Of a DNA stretch of 28,348 nt, positions 14,255 through 22,616 are shown in pieces; the first letter of the stretch is position 1; every line of letters begins with the position of its first letter. Under the pieces are notes generated by a model. It ran no database searches. It saw only the letters and a program-made list of their open reading frames with translations, and was not told the DNA's origin. The stretch lies in contig CAZFHI010000024.1 in assembly GCA_964518875.1 (NCBI GenBank), positions 1 to 28,348 of the forward strand, read 5' to 3'. This DNA is from DTU024 sp964518875. Its GTDB lineage: Bacteria > Bacillota > Clostridia > Christensenellales > Aristaeellaceae. Both the position numbers and the translations under genes were made by a program.

Positions 14255-15346
14255 ATGCTGCTTACGCAACTGCGCTTACATGATTTTAGAAATTATCATC
14301 AGCTTTCATTTACGCCGCATAAGGGTATTACCGTTATAATGGGAGAAAACGGCGCTGGAAAAACCAACCTTCTGGAAGCCGTACACCTTTGCTGCCTTGG
14401 CAAAAGCCACCGCACCAATAACGACAGGGATATGATACGCGATGAATTTGAAACCTGCGGCGTGCACGCAAAGGTGATGAGAAATTCAGGCTTAAACGAA
14501 GTCGGCGTAAGGATTTTTAAAAAGCGCCGTCGTAAAAAGATTATATATGTAAACGGGAAAATAGTTCCGCGAATAGGCGACATGATGGGCTATGTAACGT
14601 GCGTTATGTTCGCTCCGGAAGATTTGGATATTATCAAGGGAGGCCCGCAGAACAGAAGGCGCTATATAGATATGCTGCTTTCAAAGAGCGACCCTGAGTA
14701 TTTTTTCGCTCTGCAAAGCTACAACAATGTGTTAAAGCAGCGCAACGCGCTTTTAAAGACAATAGCGAGAGGGGAGCAGCTTCATGCTTTAGACGTCTGG
14801 GACGAGCAGCTTAGCATAAAGAGCTCGCCATTGGTTGAACGAAGGCGTAAGGCGATAGAAGCGCTAAGCAAGCTTGCGTCCGAGCAGTACGACAATATTT
14901 CGGGCAGAAAAAACGAAGTATTTAAAATAGAATACGACAGCCAGCTGAAGGACAGCGCGTCTCCAGCGGAAGAACTTTATAAAATTCTGAAAAAAAACAG
15001 AAACGACGATATACGCCGCCAAAGCACTTCATACGGCCCGCACAGGGACGACATAAGCATGCTGCTGCTCGGCAACGATATGAAGTCCTTTGCGTCGCAG
15101 GGGCAGATACGCACAGCGGCGCTTGCGTTAAGGCTGTCTGAAATGGACATACTATATAATCAGCAGAAAGAAGCGCCCATACTTCTTTTGGATGATGTGT
15201 TGAGCGAATTGGACGAAAAGCGCCGAGTAAGGCTTATACGTTGCCTTAAGTCGACGCAGACCATTATTACATGCACGGATATGGACGACCTGCGCGGCGC
15301 CAGACCGGACTGCATATTGCGGGTTTCTTCAGGCGTTATCAGCTGA
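14255..15346 (+). CDS. recF: DNA replication and repair protein RecF
   Basis: SMC-like ATPase that loads RecA on gapped DNA with RecO and RecR. Seen: Walker A G30-E-N-G-A-G-K-T37, signature SQGQ at 281-284, Walker B ILLLDD at 309-314 and D-loop SELD at 317-320; length 363, normal. The gene starts directly after the rlmH stop, with no own RBS visible beyond coupling. In most Firmicutes recF lies in dnaA-dnaN-recF-gyrB; here it follows rlmH and two phosphatases and is followed by an opposing gene. It overlaps that gene's 3' end by 8 bases. Confidence 0.96.
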   Translation: MLLTQLRLHDFRNYHQLSFTPHKGITVIMGENGAGKTNLLEAVHLCCLGKSHRTNNDRDMIRDEFETCGVHAKVMRNSGLNEVGVRIFKKRRRKKIIYVNGKIVPRIGDMMGYVTCVMFAPEDLDIIKGGPQNRRRYIDMLLSKSDPEYFFALQSYNNVLKQRNALLKTIARGEQLHALDVWDEQLSIKSSPLVERRRKAIEALSKLASEQYDNISGRKNEVFKIEYDSQLKDSASPAEELYKILKKNRNDDIRRQSTSYGPHRDDISMLLLGNDMKSFASQGQIRTAALALRLSEMDILYNQQKEAPILLLDDVLSELDEKRRVRLIRCLKSTQTIITCTDMDDLRGARPDCILRVSSGVIS

Positions 15347-16169
15347 AAGAAATATTAAGCACCGCTTCACGCCAGCTTTTAAGGAAGCTGTACGCGCTTT
15401 CCTGGCGAAGCGTCCTGTTTTCGCTTAACGCCTGCATTGCTATGCAATATAAGCTTTTATCAGACTGCCAGTCCTCTAAGCTTTTTGTTGAAATATCGCC
15501 AAGCAGCTGCATTGCAAGCGCGCCCATGGCATAAACGGTAACTCTTTCATCGAGTAAAGCGATTTTATAGCTTTCAGGCGCTAAGTAAACAGAGGAGCCC
15601 TGGAGCCTGCCGGCATTATGGTACGGCATTTTAACGAAGCCGTTTATGCTGCTTAAAATAAGAGCGGAGTTTTTTATATCGAATAAAAATTTTGAATCGC
15701 TCAGGTTGGCCGCTATGTAGTCATTGCGCGAAGCCAGAACAAAAAAATCAAACATGGCGTCAAGCATATAAAGACGCGTTTTTACAGGCAAACTGCGAAG
15801 CTGACTTTTGTAAACAGGCAGAGGTCCTATGGGAAATGAATAAACATAATCAAACGCCATCATAAAGCCGTCTGGATATTCTTTTGTAAAAAGCAGGTTG
15901 GCAAGAGCCTTGTGCCTGAGCGTTTCATATAATGGCGCGGCGGTTTTTAAGCGCTGCACCGCGCGCTCAGCAGAGCCTATGTAGTTTAAAGTATTAGCGC
16001 CGGCGTACTTTAAAAAATAATATTTGCCGTTCTTCTGCGCTCCAAAGCATATATTGCCTGAAATAAGGCTGTCATATACGGCGAATATATGACCGAAGTC
16101 CTCTAAAAAGCTGAAATCATGTTCGGCCTTCAATAATACTGTCCTGCCTGCAATATTTGTTTTAAACAT
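15339..16169 (-). CDS. Protein-kinase-fold protein, probable pseudokinase
   Basis: A 276-residue protein that I read as a small bacterial Ser/Thr-kinase-like fold. Seen: a glycine-containing strand pair and Lys54 in KYYFLKY (candidate ATP-binding Lys), Glu69 in SAERAV (candidate salt-bridge Glu), a catalytic-loop-like RNDYIAANLSDSKFLFD at 148-164, and a clear activation-segment end GSSVYLAPES at 191-200 (APE motif at 197-199). Where the Asp of DFG or D-I-D-F is expected, the sequence reads LSSINGF (172-178), so the metal-binding Asp appears lost. It starts 20 bases after the lysC stop without a good RBS, suggesting coupling to lysC. It may be a pseudokinase or an atypical kinase. Family assignment is from motif pattern only. 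Confidence 0.6.
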   Translation of the reverse strand: MFKTNIAGRTVLLKAEHDFSFLEDFGHIFAVYDSLISGNICFGAQKNGKYYFLKYAGANTLNYIGSAERAVQRLKTAAPLYETLRHKALANLLFTKEYPDGFMMAFDYVYSFPIGPLPVYKSQLRSLPVKTRLYMLDAMFDFFVLASRNDYIAANLSDSKFLFDIKNSALILSSINGFVKMPYHNAGRLQGSSVYLAPESYKIALLDERVTVYAMGALAMQLLGDISTKSLEDWQSDKSLYCIAMQALSENRTLRQESAYSFLKSWREAVLNISFS

Positions 16170-16189
16170 GTGTATTCTTATATATTATG

Positions 16190-17515
16190 CTAATCACGCA
16201 TGAAGGAATCGTACAGCCTGTGTATGGTTTTAGGCATGTCGCTCTCGTTTATGCCTATTATAAGGCTTAACTCGCTTGGAGCAAACACTATGGAGTCTAT
16301 CATTATGCCCTGCTCGGATAAAGCGGTAAAAAGCCTCGCGGCTATGCCTATTTTTTTGGACATGCCTACGCCAACTACCGCAACCATGGCTAAATTATCG
16401 GCAAATTTTACGCTGTCCGCATGGGTTTCATTTATTATATCCTGCTTTATAGCGTCTTTGAAAGGCAAAAGGCTGTTTGTAGGCAGCACTATGCTCATAG
16501 AGTCTATGCCGGTAGGAAGGTGGTCAAAGTTCAAATTATATTTTTCAAGCACCTGGAGTACTTTCCTGCCGAAACCGCGCTCTGCGTTCATGCGAACCTT
16601 TTCAATCATTATGGCGCTGAAGCCTTTTTTGCCGGCTATGCCTGTAATAAGCGGCGCCTGGGCCGAATACTGCGGCAGATAGCTTATCAAGGTACCGGGG
16701 TGCAGAGGGTCGTTTGTGTTAAGTATCTGCGTTGGTATGCCGGCGTTCCTTACCGGGAAAACGGCGTCCTCGTGCAATACGGAAGCGCCCATGTACGAAA
16801 GCTCCCTAAGCTCCCTGTAAGTCATCTGCCGTATGAACTTTGAATCGGGAACGATCCTCGGGTCCGCCGCGCGGAAGCCGCATACGTCGGTCCAGTTTTC
16901 GTATATATCCGCGTTCACGCCTCTTGCTATTAAGGCGCCCGTTACGTCGCTGCCGCCGCGCGAAAAGACGTGGCAGCTTCCATTTTCGTCATAACCGTAA
17001 AAGCCTGGTACGACGCCCTTTCCCAGAGGCAGAAGCTTTTCCTGTATAAGGCGCTGCGTTTCATCGCGGTCTAAGCTTCCGTCTGCGTTGAAGCGTATAA
17101 TGTATTGAGCGTCTATAAACGGAAAGCCTATGTATTTTGAAAGGAGAATGGCGTTAAGGTATTCGCCGCGGCTCGCCGCGTAGTCGCGCGTCGCCCCGTC
17201 CGCTATTTTCTTTTGGACTTTTTTTAATTCGTTTAAAATTTCATCTGTATCTATTTTTAATTCTTCGGCTATTCCAATAAAGCGGCCGCTTATTTTATCG
17301 AATAAATCATGAATGTTTTCGCCTTTTGACGCTAAATTATAGCATTCAATCAGCATATCCGTAACTTTTATGTCTTCAGGATTTCTTTTACCCGGAGCGC
17401 TCGGCACTATAAAAAGACGGCCTGAATCGCTTTCTATTATATTTTTAACCTTAGCAAACTGTTTTGCATCAGCAAGGGAACTGCCGCCAAACTTTGCAAC
17501 ATTCAAACAAGACAC
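16190..17515 (-). CDS. lysC: Aspartate kinase
   Basis: Phosphorylates aspartate, the first step to lysine, threonine, methionine and diaminopimelate. Seen: N-terminal KFGGSS (8-13), the catalytic region SRGGSDVTGALIA with DIYENWTDVCG and AADPRIVP, then two C-terminal ACT domains (GKKGFSAIMIEK and VVGVGMSKKIGIAARLF) for allosteric control. The 441 residues suit a monofunctional enzyme. The start is GTG at 17515; AAAGG lies only about 6 bases before it, and an in-frame TTG three codons later (17506) has better RBS spacing and would give MNVAKFGG, so the true start may be there. The predicted leader is only about 13 bases, so no lysine riboswitch precedes it. Confidence 0.95.
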   Translation of the reverse strand: MSCLNVAKFGGSSLADAKQFAKVKNIIESDSGRLFIVPSAPGKRNPEDIKVTDMLIECYNLASKGENIHDLFDKISGRFIGIAEELKIDTDEILNELKKVQKKIADGATRDYAASRGEYLNAILLSKYIGFPFIDAQYIIRFNADGSLDRDETQRLIQEKLLPLGKGVVPGFYGYDENGSCHVFSRGGSDVTGALIARGVNADIYENWTDVCGFRAADPRIVPDSKFIRQMTYRELRELSYMGASVLHEDAVFPVRNAGIPTQILNTNDPLHPGTLISYLPQYSAQAPLITGIAGKKGFSAIMIEKVRMNAERGFGRKVLQVLEKYNLNFDHLPTGIDSMSIVLPTNSLLPFKDAIKQDIINETHADSVKFADNLAMVAVVGVGMSKKIGIAARLFTALSEQGIMIDSIVFAPSELSLIIGINESDMPKTIHRLYDSFMRD

Positions 17516-17534
17516 CGCCTTTCATTTGATAAAC

Positions 17535-17563
17535 ATTTTAGTTACTGCCGGCGCGGCTGTCAA
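17535..17563 (-). promoter_or_regulatory. Promoter of lysC
   Basis: On the minus strand, perfect TTGACA (17558-17563), a 17-bp spacer and TAAAAT (17535-17540). It puts the transcript start near 17528 and makes the lysC leader very short. Confidence 0.85.
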
Positions 17564-17608
17564 CTTTCGGCATTTTTCCAAACCATACAAAACTTAAAAA
17601 TTGTATAT

Positions 17609-17637
17609 TTGCAACAGGCTGCAACTTACAGTATAAT
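17609..17637 (+). promoter_or_regulatory. Promoter of the metK riboswitch transcript
   Basis: TTGCAA at 17609-17614, a 17-bp spacer and perfect TATAAT at 17632-17637. Transcription should begin near 17644, just before the first riboswitch helix. It is divergent from the lysC promoter, 45 bp away. Confidence 0.87.
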
Positions 17638-17654
17638 AGACGGAATTGAATATC

Positions 17655-17748
17655 GCTTATCAAGAGTGGGGGAGGGTCTGGCCCTATGAACCTCGGCAAC
17701 CGCCTTACGCAAGGTGCCAATTCCAGCAGCGCAAGCTGACAGATAAGC
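17655..17748 (+). ncRNA. SAM-I (S-box) riboswitch aptamer
   Basis: The conserved S-box landmarks appear in order: P1 5' strand GCTTATC (17655-17661), AAGAG, GGAGGGTCTGGCCC, TGAACCTCGGCAACC, AAGGTGCCAATTCC, and P1 3' strand GATAAGC (17742-17748), which pairs exactly with the 5' strand. SAM binding should stabilise P1. The bases 17739-17748 (ACAGATAAGC) can instead pair with 17759-17768 (GCTTATCTGT), forming a 10-bp antiterminator that excludes both P1 and the terminator. This predicts metK transcription when SAM is low. Confidence 0.96.
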
Positions 17749-17757
17749 TACATTGAT

Positions 17758-17782
17758 GGCTTATCTGTTGATAAGCCTTTTT
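17758..17782 (+). terminator. Riboswitch-controlled terminator of metK
   Basis: GGCTTATC (17758-17765) and GATAAGCC (17770-17777) form a perfect 8-bp stem with a TGTT loop and five T. Flanking ACATTGA (17750-17756) and TCAATGT (17782-17788) can extend the base of the hairpin. Confidence 0.93.
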
Positions 17783-17812
17783 CAATGTAAGTAGAAAGGA
17801 CGTTGTAATAGA

Positions 17813-18991
17813 ATGAAAAGACAATTTGCTTCAGAATCCGTAACATCAGGGCATCCTGATAAACTGTGCGACCAGGTATCAGACGCCGTATTAGACGCTA
17901 TATTGACCGACGACCCTTATGCGAGGGTGGCGTGCGAAACCTGCACGACGACCGGCATGATACTTGTAATGGGAGAAATAAGCACAAAGACATACGTATC
18001 CATACCGGACATAGTAAGAAAAGTAGTGCTGGATATAGGCTACAACAACTCATCCATGGGCTTTGACGGCAATTCCTGTTCTGTAATTACTGCGATAAAA
18101 GAACAGTCCTCCGATATAAGCCAGGGCGTAAGCCATGCGCAGGAAACAAGGGGAAACAAGAACGCGCAGCAAAAGCTCGGCGCAGGGGACCAGGGCATGA
18201 TGTTTGGCTTCGCGTGCAACGAAACGCCTGAATATATGCCGCTGCCAATAGTATATGCGCACAGGCTTACACGCAGGATGGATGAAATAAGAAAGAGTGG
18301 AAGCTTTAACTGGATGCGCCCTGACGGCAAATCTCAGGTTACGGTAAGCTATGACGGCTTTAAGCCTGTAAGCATAGACAGCGTTGTTATTTCAACGCAG
18401 CATGACCCGGACATAAGCCAGGAAGACATTAAAAAGGCCGTTATGGAAAACGTTGTGAAGCCCGTTCTGCCTGAAGAACTGCTTAACCCGCAGACAACAT
18501 ATTATGTGAATCCAAGCGGTAGGTTTGTAATAGGCGGCCCCGCAGGGGACAGCGGTCTTACCGGAAGAAAAATTATAGCCGATACCTACGGCGGCTTTGC
18601 TCCGCACGGCGGCGGAAGCTTCAGCGGAAAGGATCCTACAAAGGTGGACCGTTCCGCAGCGTACGCGGCGCGCTATATAGCTAAAAATATTGTGGCGGCG
18701 GGCCTTGCGGACAGATGCGAGGTAGCGCTTGCCTATGCCATAGGCGTTGCCCAGCCTGTAAGCTACCGCATAGATCTGTTTGGCACAGGCAAAGTCGATG
18801 AAGAAAAAATCGCGAAGTATATAAGGGATAATATCGATTTAAGCCCTGACGGCATTATAAACGGCCTTAATTTGCGCAGGCCTATTTACAGGCAGACAGC
18901 CACATACGGCCACTTCGGCAGGAACGATCTGGACCTTCCATGGGAAAAGCTTGACCTGGCAGAGGACTTAAAGCGCTGGCGGCAAAAATAA
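17813..18991 (+). CDS. metK: S-adenosylmethionine synthetase
   Basis: Makes SAM from methionine and ATP in the cytoplasm, usually as a tetramer. Seen: N-terminal SESVTSGHPDKLCDQ with His14, the ATP-binding signature GAGDQGMMFGFA at 123-134, and GGGSFSGKDPTKVDRSAAY for the phosphate loop. Length 392, typical. The RBS AAAGGA at 17795-17800 is 12 bases before the ATG, a little far. It is controlled by the SAM-I riboswitch in its leader, so the product represses its own synthesis. The divergent lysC supplies the same aspartate-methionine branch. Confidence 0.97.
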   Translation: MKRQFASESVTSGHPDKLCDQVSDAVLDAILTDDPYARVACETCTTTGMILVMGEISTKTYVSIPDIVRKVVLDIGYNNSSMGFDGNSCSVITAIKEQSSDISQGVSHAQETRGNKNAQQKLGAGDQGMMFGFACNETPEYMPLPIVYAHRLTRRMDEIRKSGSFNWMRPDGKSQVTVSYDGFKPVSIDSVVISTQHDPDISQEDIKKAVMENVVKPVLPEELLNPQTTYYVNPSGRFVIGGPAGDSGLTGRKIIADTYGGFAPHGGGSFSGKDPTKVDRSAAYAARYIAKNIVAAGLADRCEVALAYAIGVAQPVSYRIDLFGTGKVDEEKIAKYIRDNIDLSPDGIINGLNLRRPIYRQTATYGHFGRNDLDLPWEKLDLAEDLKRWRQK

Positions 18992-19060
18992 ATATTACTT
19001 TCCAATTTAAAGCGGCATAAAGATTCGTTTGTAATATGTTGCTTTGGGTTTGATCAGGTA

Positions 19061-19112
19061 AAAAAACTCCTGCGCGATATGCTTAAAGCGTAATGCGCGC
19101 AGGAGCTTTTTA
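19061..19112. terminator. Bidirectional terminator between metK and livF
   Basis: CTCCTGCGCG (19067-19076) pairs with CGCGCAGGAG (19096-19105), giving a 10-bp stem. T-rich DNA follows on the plus side (19107-19111) and six A precede it (19061-19066), so it can end both metK and the convergent liv operon. Confidence 0.92.
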
Positions 19113-19121
19113 TTTTAAATT

Positions 19122-19835
19122 TTACGCAGTGCCTAAGTACGCTTTTTTTACGGCCTCGTTTCTTGAAAGCTCTTCAGCAGTGCCTTCGAGCACTATATTG
19201 CCTGTTTCAAGCACATATGCCCTGTCCGCTACGGAAAGCGCCATAGTCGCGTTCTGCTCGACCAGGAGCACAGTTGTGCCTTCGTTGTTTATCTCGTTTA
19301 TTATGCCGAATATTTCGCTTACCAGTATAGGAGCAAGCCCCATAGAAGGCTCGTCCATTATTATAAGAGATGGGTTGGACATAAGCGCTCGGCCTATCGC
19401 GAGCATCTGCTGCTCGCCGCCCGACAGCGTTCCAGCAATTTGATTTCGGCGCTCTTTTAAGCGCGGAAAATGCTCGTAAACGCGTTCAGCGTCCCTGTAT
19501 ATCCGCTTATCCTTGCGGGAAAAAGCGCCCATTTCAAGGTTTTCTTTAACGCTCATCTTGGCGAAAATCCTTCTGCCCTCAGGAACATGCGCCATGCCAT
19601 GGTATATCCTTTTATGAGCAGGAAGGCTGAGCAGGTTCATGCCTTTAAACTCAATGGAGCCGCTTTTTACAGGGACGAGTGCGGATATGGCGTTAAGCGT
19701 CGTGGTTTTCCCTGCGCCGTTTGCGCCTATAAGGGTTACTATTTCGCCTTCGTCAACATGGAAGCTTATGCCTTTTATTGCCTGTATGGCGCCGTAATAT
19801 ACAGATAAATCTGCTACCTTAAGCATTATGCTCAT
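19122..19835 (-). CDS. livF: Branched-chain amino acid ABC transporter ATP-binding protein LivF
   Basis: One of two ATPases of the LivJHMGF importer. I start it at the ATG at 19835 (MSIMLKVADL), which has AAGGGAG 6 bases upstream; an earlier in-frame start at 19856 has no support. Seen with this start (237 residues): Walker A GANGAGKT at 37-44, the LivF-typical HVPEGRRIF near 83-91, signature LSGGEQQ at 137-143, Walker B LIIMDE at 157-162 and H-loop region LLVEQN. The start overlaps the end of the fused livM-livG gene by 17 bases, so the two are coupled. It is last in the liv operon. Confidence 0.95.
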   Translation of the reverse strand: MSIMLKVADLSVYYGAIQAIKGISFHVDEGEIVTLIGANGAGKTTTLNAISALVPVKSGSIEFKGMNLLSLPAHKRIYHGMAHVPEGRRIFAKMSVKENLEMGAFSRKDKRIYRDAERVYEHFPRLKERRNQIAGTLSGGEQQMLAIGRALMSNPSLIIMDEPSMGLAPILVSEIFGIINEINNEGTTVLLVEQNATMALSVADRAYVLETGNIVLEGTAEELSRNEAVKKAYLGTA

Positions 19836-21693
19836 CTTTAACTCCCTTTTTATCATCGTCCGCTATCCCGAGGTACGCTGTTATAACGTCTTCGTTTACA
19901 GCTATTTCTGACGGGGTTCCTTCAGCTATAACCTTGCCGTAGTTTAACACATATATGCGCTCGCATATGCCCATAACAAGCTTCATATCGTGCTCTATCA
20001 GCAGTATTGCGACGGAAAAACGCGTGCGTATCCTTTTTATGGTTTCCATAAGCTCCGCCGTTTCCGTTGCGTTCATTCCCGCGGCAGGCTCGTCAAGAAG
20101 CAGCACCTTGGGGTTTGTCGCCAAAGCCCTGCATATTTCAAGCTTTCGTTGAAGCCCGTATGGCAATGAAGCCGCGTTGTCGTCAGCATATTCTTCCATG
20201 TCGAAAACGCGCAGAAGCTCTCTTGCTCGGATATCTATGCCGCGCTCTTCGCTTGAAAACTGGCCGTTTCGCACTATGCCTTCCATAGGTGAGTAGCGCA
20301 TTCTCGTGTGAAAGGCTACTTTTATGTTTTCAAGAGCTGTCATGGATTTGAACAGGCGTATGTTCTGGAAGGTCCTCGCTATGCCGTTGTTTGTTATATC
20401 ATGCGTGGATTTATTTATAATAGAATTCCCTAAAAGTATGATATCTCCGCTGGTGGGCGCGTACACGCCCGTTAAAAGGTTGAATATCGTCGTTTTGCCT
20501 GCGCCGTTCGGCCCTATTAAGCCGACTATTTCATTGTTTTTTATGCTTATGTTTATGTCCTTTGCCGCCACAAGCCCTCCAAAGGATATGCCTAAATTAA
20601 CAGTGCTTAACACGGGCTGGTTTTCCCATACGTCATAGTGCGGCTGGAAAGGAAGCTTGGGCTGGTTGTCTTTCCTTTTAAAGTGGGCGCGGCAGTATGC
20701 GACTATATTGTCTATAAGCGCAGTTAAAGAAAACTCGCTCGTGCCCATAAGGCCGGTAGGTCTGAATATCATCATAACGACAAGCGTAAGCGAGTAGATA
20801 ACCATGCGCCATGCGGCGAATTCGCGCAGCACTTCAGGCAATATTATAAGCACCGTTGCGGATATTATAGAGCCCGTTATGGAACCCATGCCGCCTAAAA
20901 CTACTATTACGAGGTACTCAATGGACTTATTAAAGTCAAAGTATTTTGGCGTAAGCATGCCTATCTGGTGGGCGTGCAGACCGCCCGCTATGCCGGCAAA
21001 AAACGCAGCAAGCGTAAAAGCGAACAGCTTATAGTAGGTAGTGGGTATCCCCGTAGCTTCAGCCGCTACTTCGTTTTCTCTTATGGATATTATAGCTCTG
21101 CCGTGGCGGCTTCTGCCTAAGGTGAATATGCTTGTAACAACTAAAACCGTTATCCAGAAAACAACGGTGAATTGAAGCGCTGCCGACGCCTTGGGCGTTT
21201 CGGCAAGCTTGCGCGACATGCGCGGTATGCCCGTAAGACCCGCGGCGCCGCTTGTAATTTCAAGGTTCTGTATTACGACGCGTATAATTTCACCAAAGCC
21301 TAATGTAATTATAGCGAGATAGTCGCCTTTAAGACGCAGCGCAGGCATGCCTATAAGGAAGCCGCATACGGCCGAAAGAAGTCCGCCTGCAAGCAGCGCT
21401 ATTGCTAAAGAAAGCCCGAAGGGCATGTCAGGAAGCGCCTTTGTGATTATGCCGGCCGTATACGCGCCGACGGACATAAAGCCGGCATGCCCAAGGCAAA
21501 GCTGTCCAAGCATGCCCGTTGTAAGGTTAAGGCTTACAGCCATTATTACAGATATAAGTATGCTTATTAAAATACTGCTGTAATAGTTATTTATGCTGCC
21601 GTTTGATATAAGGCCGAAAATTATAAAAAATACGATTAAAAGTGAAAATATGTTCACAGCATACGAATGCGCTTTGTTTTTTATCATTTTCAC
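19819..21693 (-). CDS. Fused branched-chain amino acid permease-ATPase (LivM-LivG)
   Basis: A single 624-residue protein carrying two subunits that are usually separate. Residues about 1-320 are LivM: multiple membrane segments, SLNLTTGMLGQLCLGHAGFMSVGAY at 54-78, the cytoplasmic coupling loop ENEVAAEATGI at 207-217, and GGMGSITGSIISA near 268. A charged linker of about 35 residues (325-360) follows. Residues about 361-612 are LivG: Walker A GPNGAGKT at 394-401, ARTFQNIRLF at 439-448, signature LPYGLQRK, Walker B LLLDE near 531-535 and switch His568. The frame is continuous, with no stop or start between the parts. Its ATG overlaps the livH stop by 4 bases. The transporter would still need two ATPase sites, one here and one in LivF. 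Confidence 0.95.
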   Translation of the reverse strand: MKMIKNKAHSYAVNIFSLLIVFFIIFGLISNGSINNYYSSILISILISVIMAVSLNLTTGMLGQLCLGHAGFMSVGAYTAGIITKALPDMPFGLSLAIALLAGGLLSAVCGFLIGMPALRLKGDYLAIITLGFGEIIRVVIQNLEITSGAAGLTGIPRMSRKLAETPKASAALQFTVVFWITVLVVTSIFTLGRSRHGRAIISIRENEVAAEATGIPTTYYKLFAFTLAAFFAGIAGGLHAHQIGMLTPKYFDFNKSIEYLVIVVLGGMGSITGSIISATVLIILPEVLREFAAWRMVIYSLTLVVMMIFRPTGLMGTSEFSLTALIDNIVAYCRAHFKRKDNQPKLPFQPHYDVWENQPVLSTVNLGISFGGLVAAKDINISIKNNEIVGLIGPNGAGKTTIFNLLTGVYAPTSGDIILLGNSIINKSTHDITNNGIARTFQNIRLFKSMTALENIKVAFHTRMRYSPMEGIVRNGQFSSEERGIDIRARELLRVFDMEEYADDNAASLPYGLQRKLEICRALATNPKVLLLDEPAAGMNATETAELMETIKRIRTRFSVAILLIEHDMKLVMGICERIYVLNYGKVIAEGTPSEIAVNEDVITAYLGIADDDKKGVKDEHNA

Positions 21694-22568
21694 ACCTTCT
21701 CTCTCGTGCTTTTGCCGAGCAGGCCCGCGGGCTTAAAAAGCAATATAACTATTAATATTCCATAAACGACGGCGTCGCTTAGCTTGGATGAAATATAGGC
21801 CTTTGTGAGGCTCTCGGCTATCCCTAAAAGAAAGCCTCCGAGCATAGCGCCTGGAATTAAGCCTATGCCTCCCAACACCGCCGCTATAAATGCCTTTACG
21901 CCGGGAAGCGAGCCTAATGTGGGGGAAACGGAAGGATACGCTATGCAGTACAGCACAGAGCCTATGCCCGCCAGAGCGCAGCCTATGGCAAATGTAAGGG
22001 TAATTGTTTTGTTTACGTTTATACCCATAAGAACCGAGGCGTCCATGTCTTCAGACACGGCGCGCATGGACTTGCCCGCCTTGCTCGCAGAAATAAACGC
22101 CTGCAGGGCTATCATAACGAGTATGGAAACGCCGAATGTAAGCAAGGTGGTAAAGCTTATTTGAACGCCCCCTAAATTCGCAGGCGGAACGCTAAACGCT
22201 ATCGGATAAGGCTTTGGCGTAGGCGTAAACAAAAGCAGAGCGGCGTTCTGCAGCAGCATGCTTACGCCTATGGCCGTTATAAGGGAAGAAATTTTAGGCG
22301 AGTTGCGCAATGGCCTGTAAGCCACCTTTTCTATTACAATTCCAAACGCAACGCACATCAGGATTGAAAGGAGTATCGCGACGACAGGCGGAAAGCCAAG
22401 CGATCCTATCGCTATAATAACCGTATATGCGCCTATCATAAGTATGTCGCCGTGCGCAAAGTTTATAAGCCGTATAATGCCGTATACCATGGTATAGCCT
22501 AAGGCTATAAGGGCATATATGCTCCCTACATGTAAACCGTTTATTAGCTGGCTGATGAATAATGTCAA
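21690..22568 (-). CDS. livH: Branched-chain amino acid ABC transporter permease LivH
   Basis: Membrane permease of the liv importer. Seen: N-terminal INGLHVGSIYALIALGYTMVYGIIRLINFAHGD, the hallmark of LivH, about eight membrane segments, the coupling loop RAVSEDMDASVLMGI near 167-181, and LGGIGLIPGAMLGG near 235. Length 292, normal. The start is TTG at 22568, chosen because AGGAG lies 6 bases upstream and it begins the family-conserved N-terminus; no ATG fits. It partners with the LivM half of the next gene, which it overlaps by 4 bases. Confidence 0.95.
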   Translation of the reverse strand: MTLFISQLINGLHVGSIYALIALGYTMVYGIIRLINFAHGDILMIGAYTVIIAIGSLGFPPVVAILLSILMCVAFGIVIEKVAYRPLRNSPKISSLITAIGVSMLLQNAALLLFTPTPKPYPIAFSVPPANLGGVQISFTTLLTFGVSILVMIALQAFISASKAGKSMRAVSEDMDASVLMGINVNKTITLTFAIGCALAGIGSVLYCIAYPSVSPTLGSLPGVKAFIAAVLGGIGLIPGAMLGGFLLGIAESLTKAYISSKLSDAVVYGILIVILLFKPAGLLGKSTREKV

Positions 22569-22616
22569 TGTTTTCTCCTAACCGCTGAACGCTCGCTTAT
22601 AACATAAAATTCGTAA

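Noticed and set aside
17516..17534. Lysine riboswitch before lysC
   Set aside because: The consensus promoter leaves a leader of only about 13 bases, far too short for an aptamer.
19836..19856. Upstream in-frame start for livF
   Set aside because: It lies inside livM-livG with no RBS, while the ATG at 19835 has AAGGGAG at proper spacing and starts at the family N-terminus.
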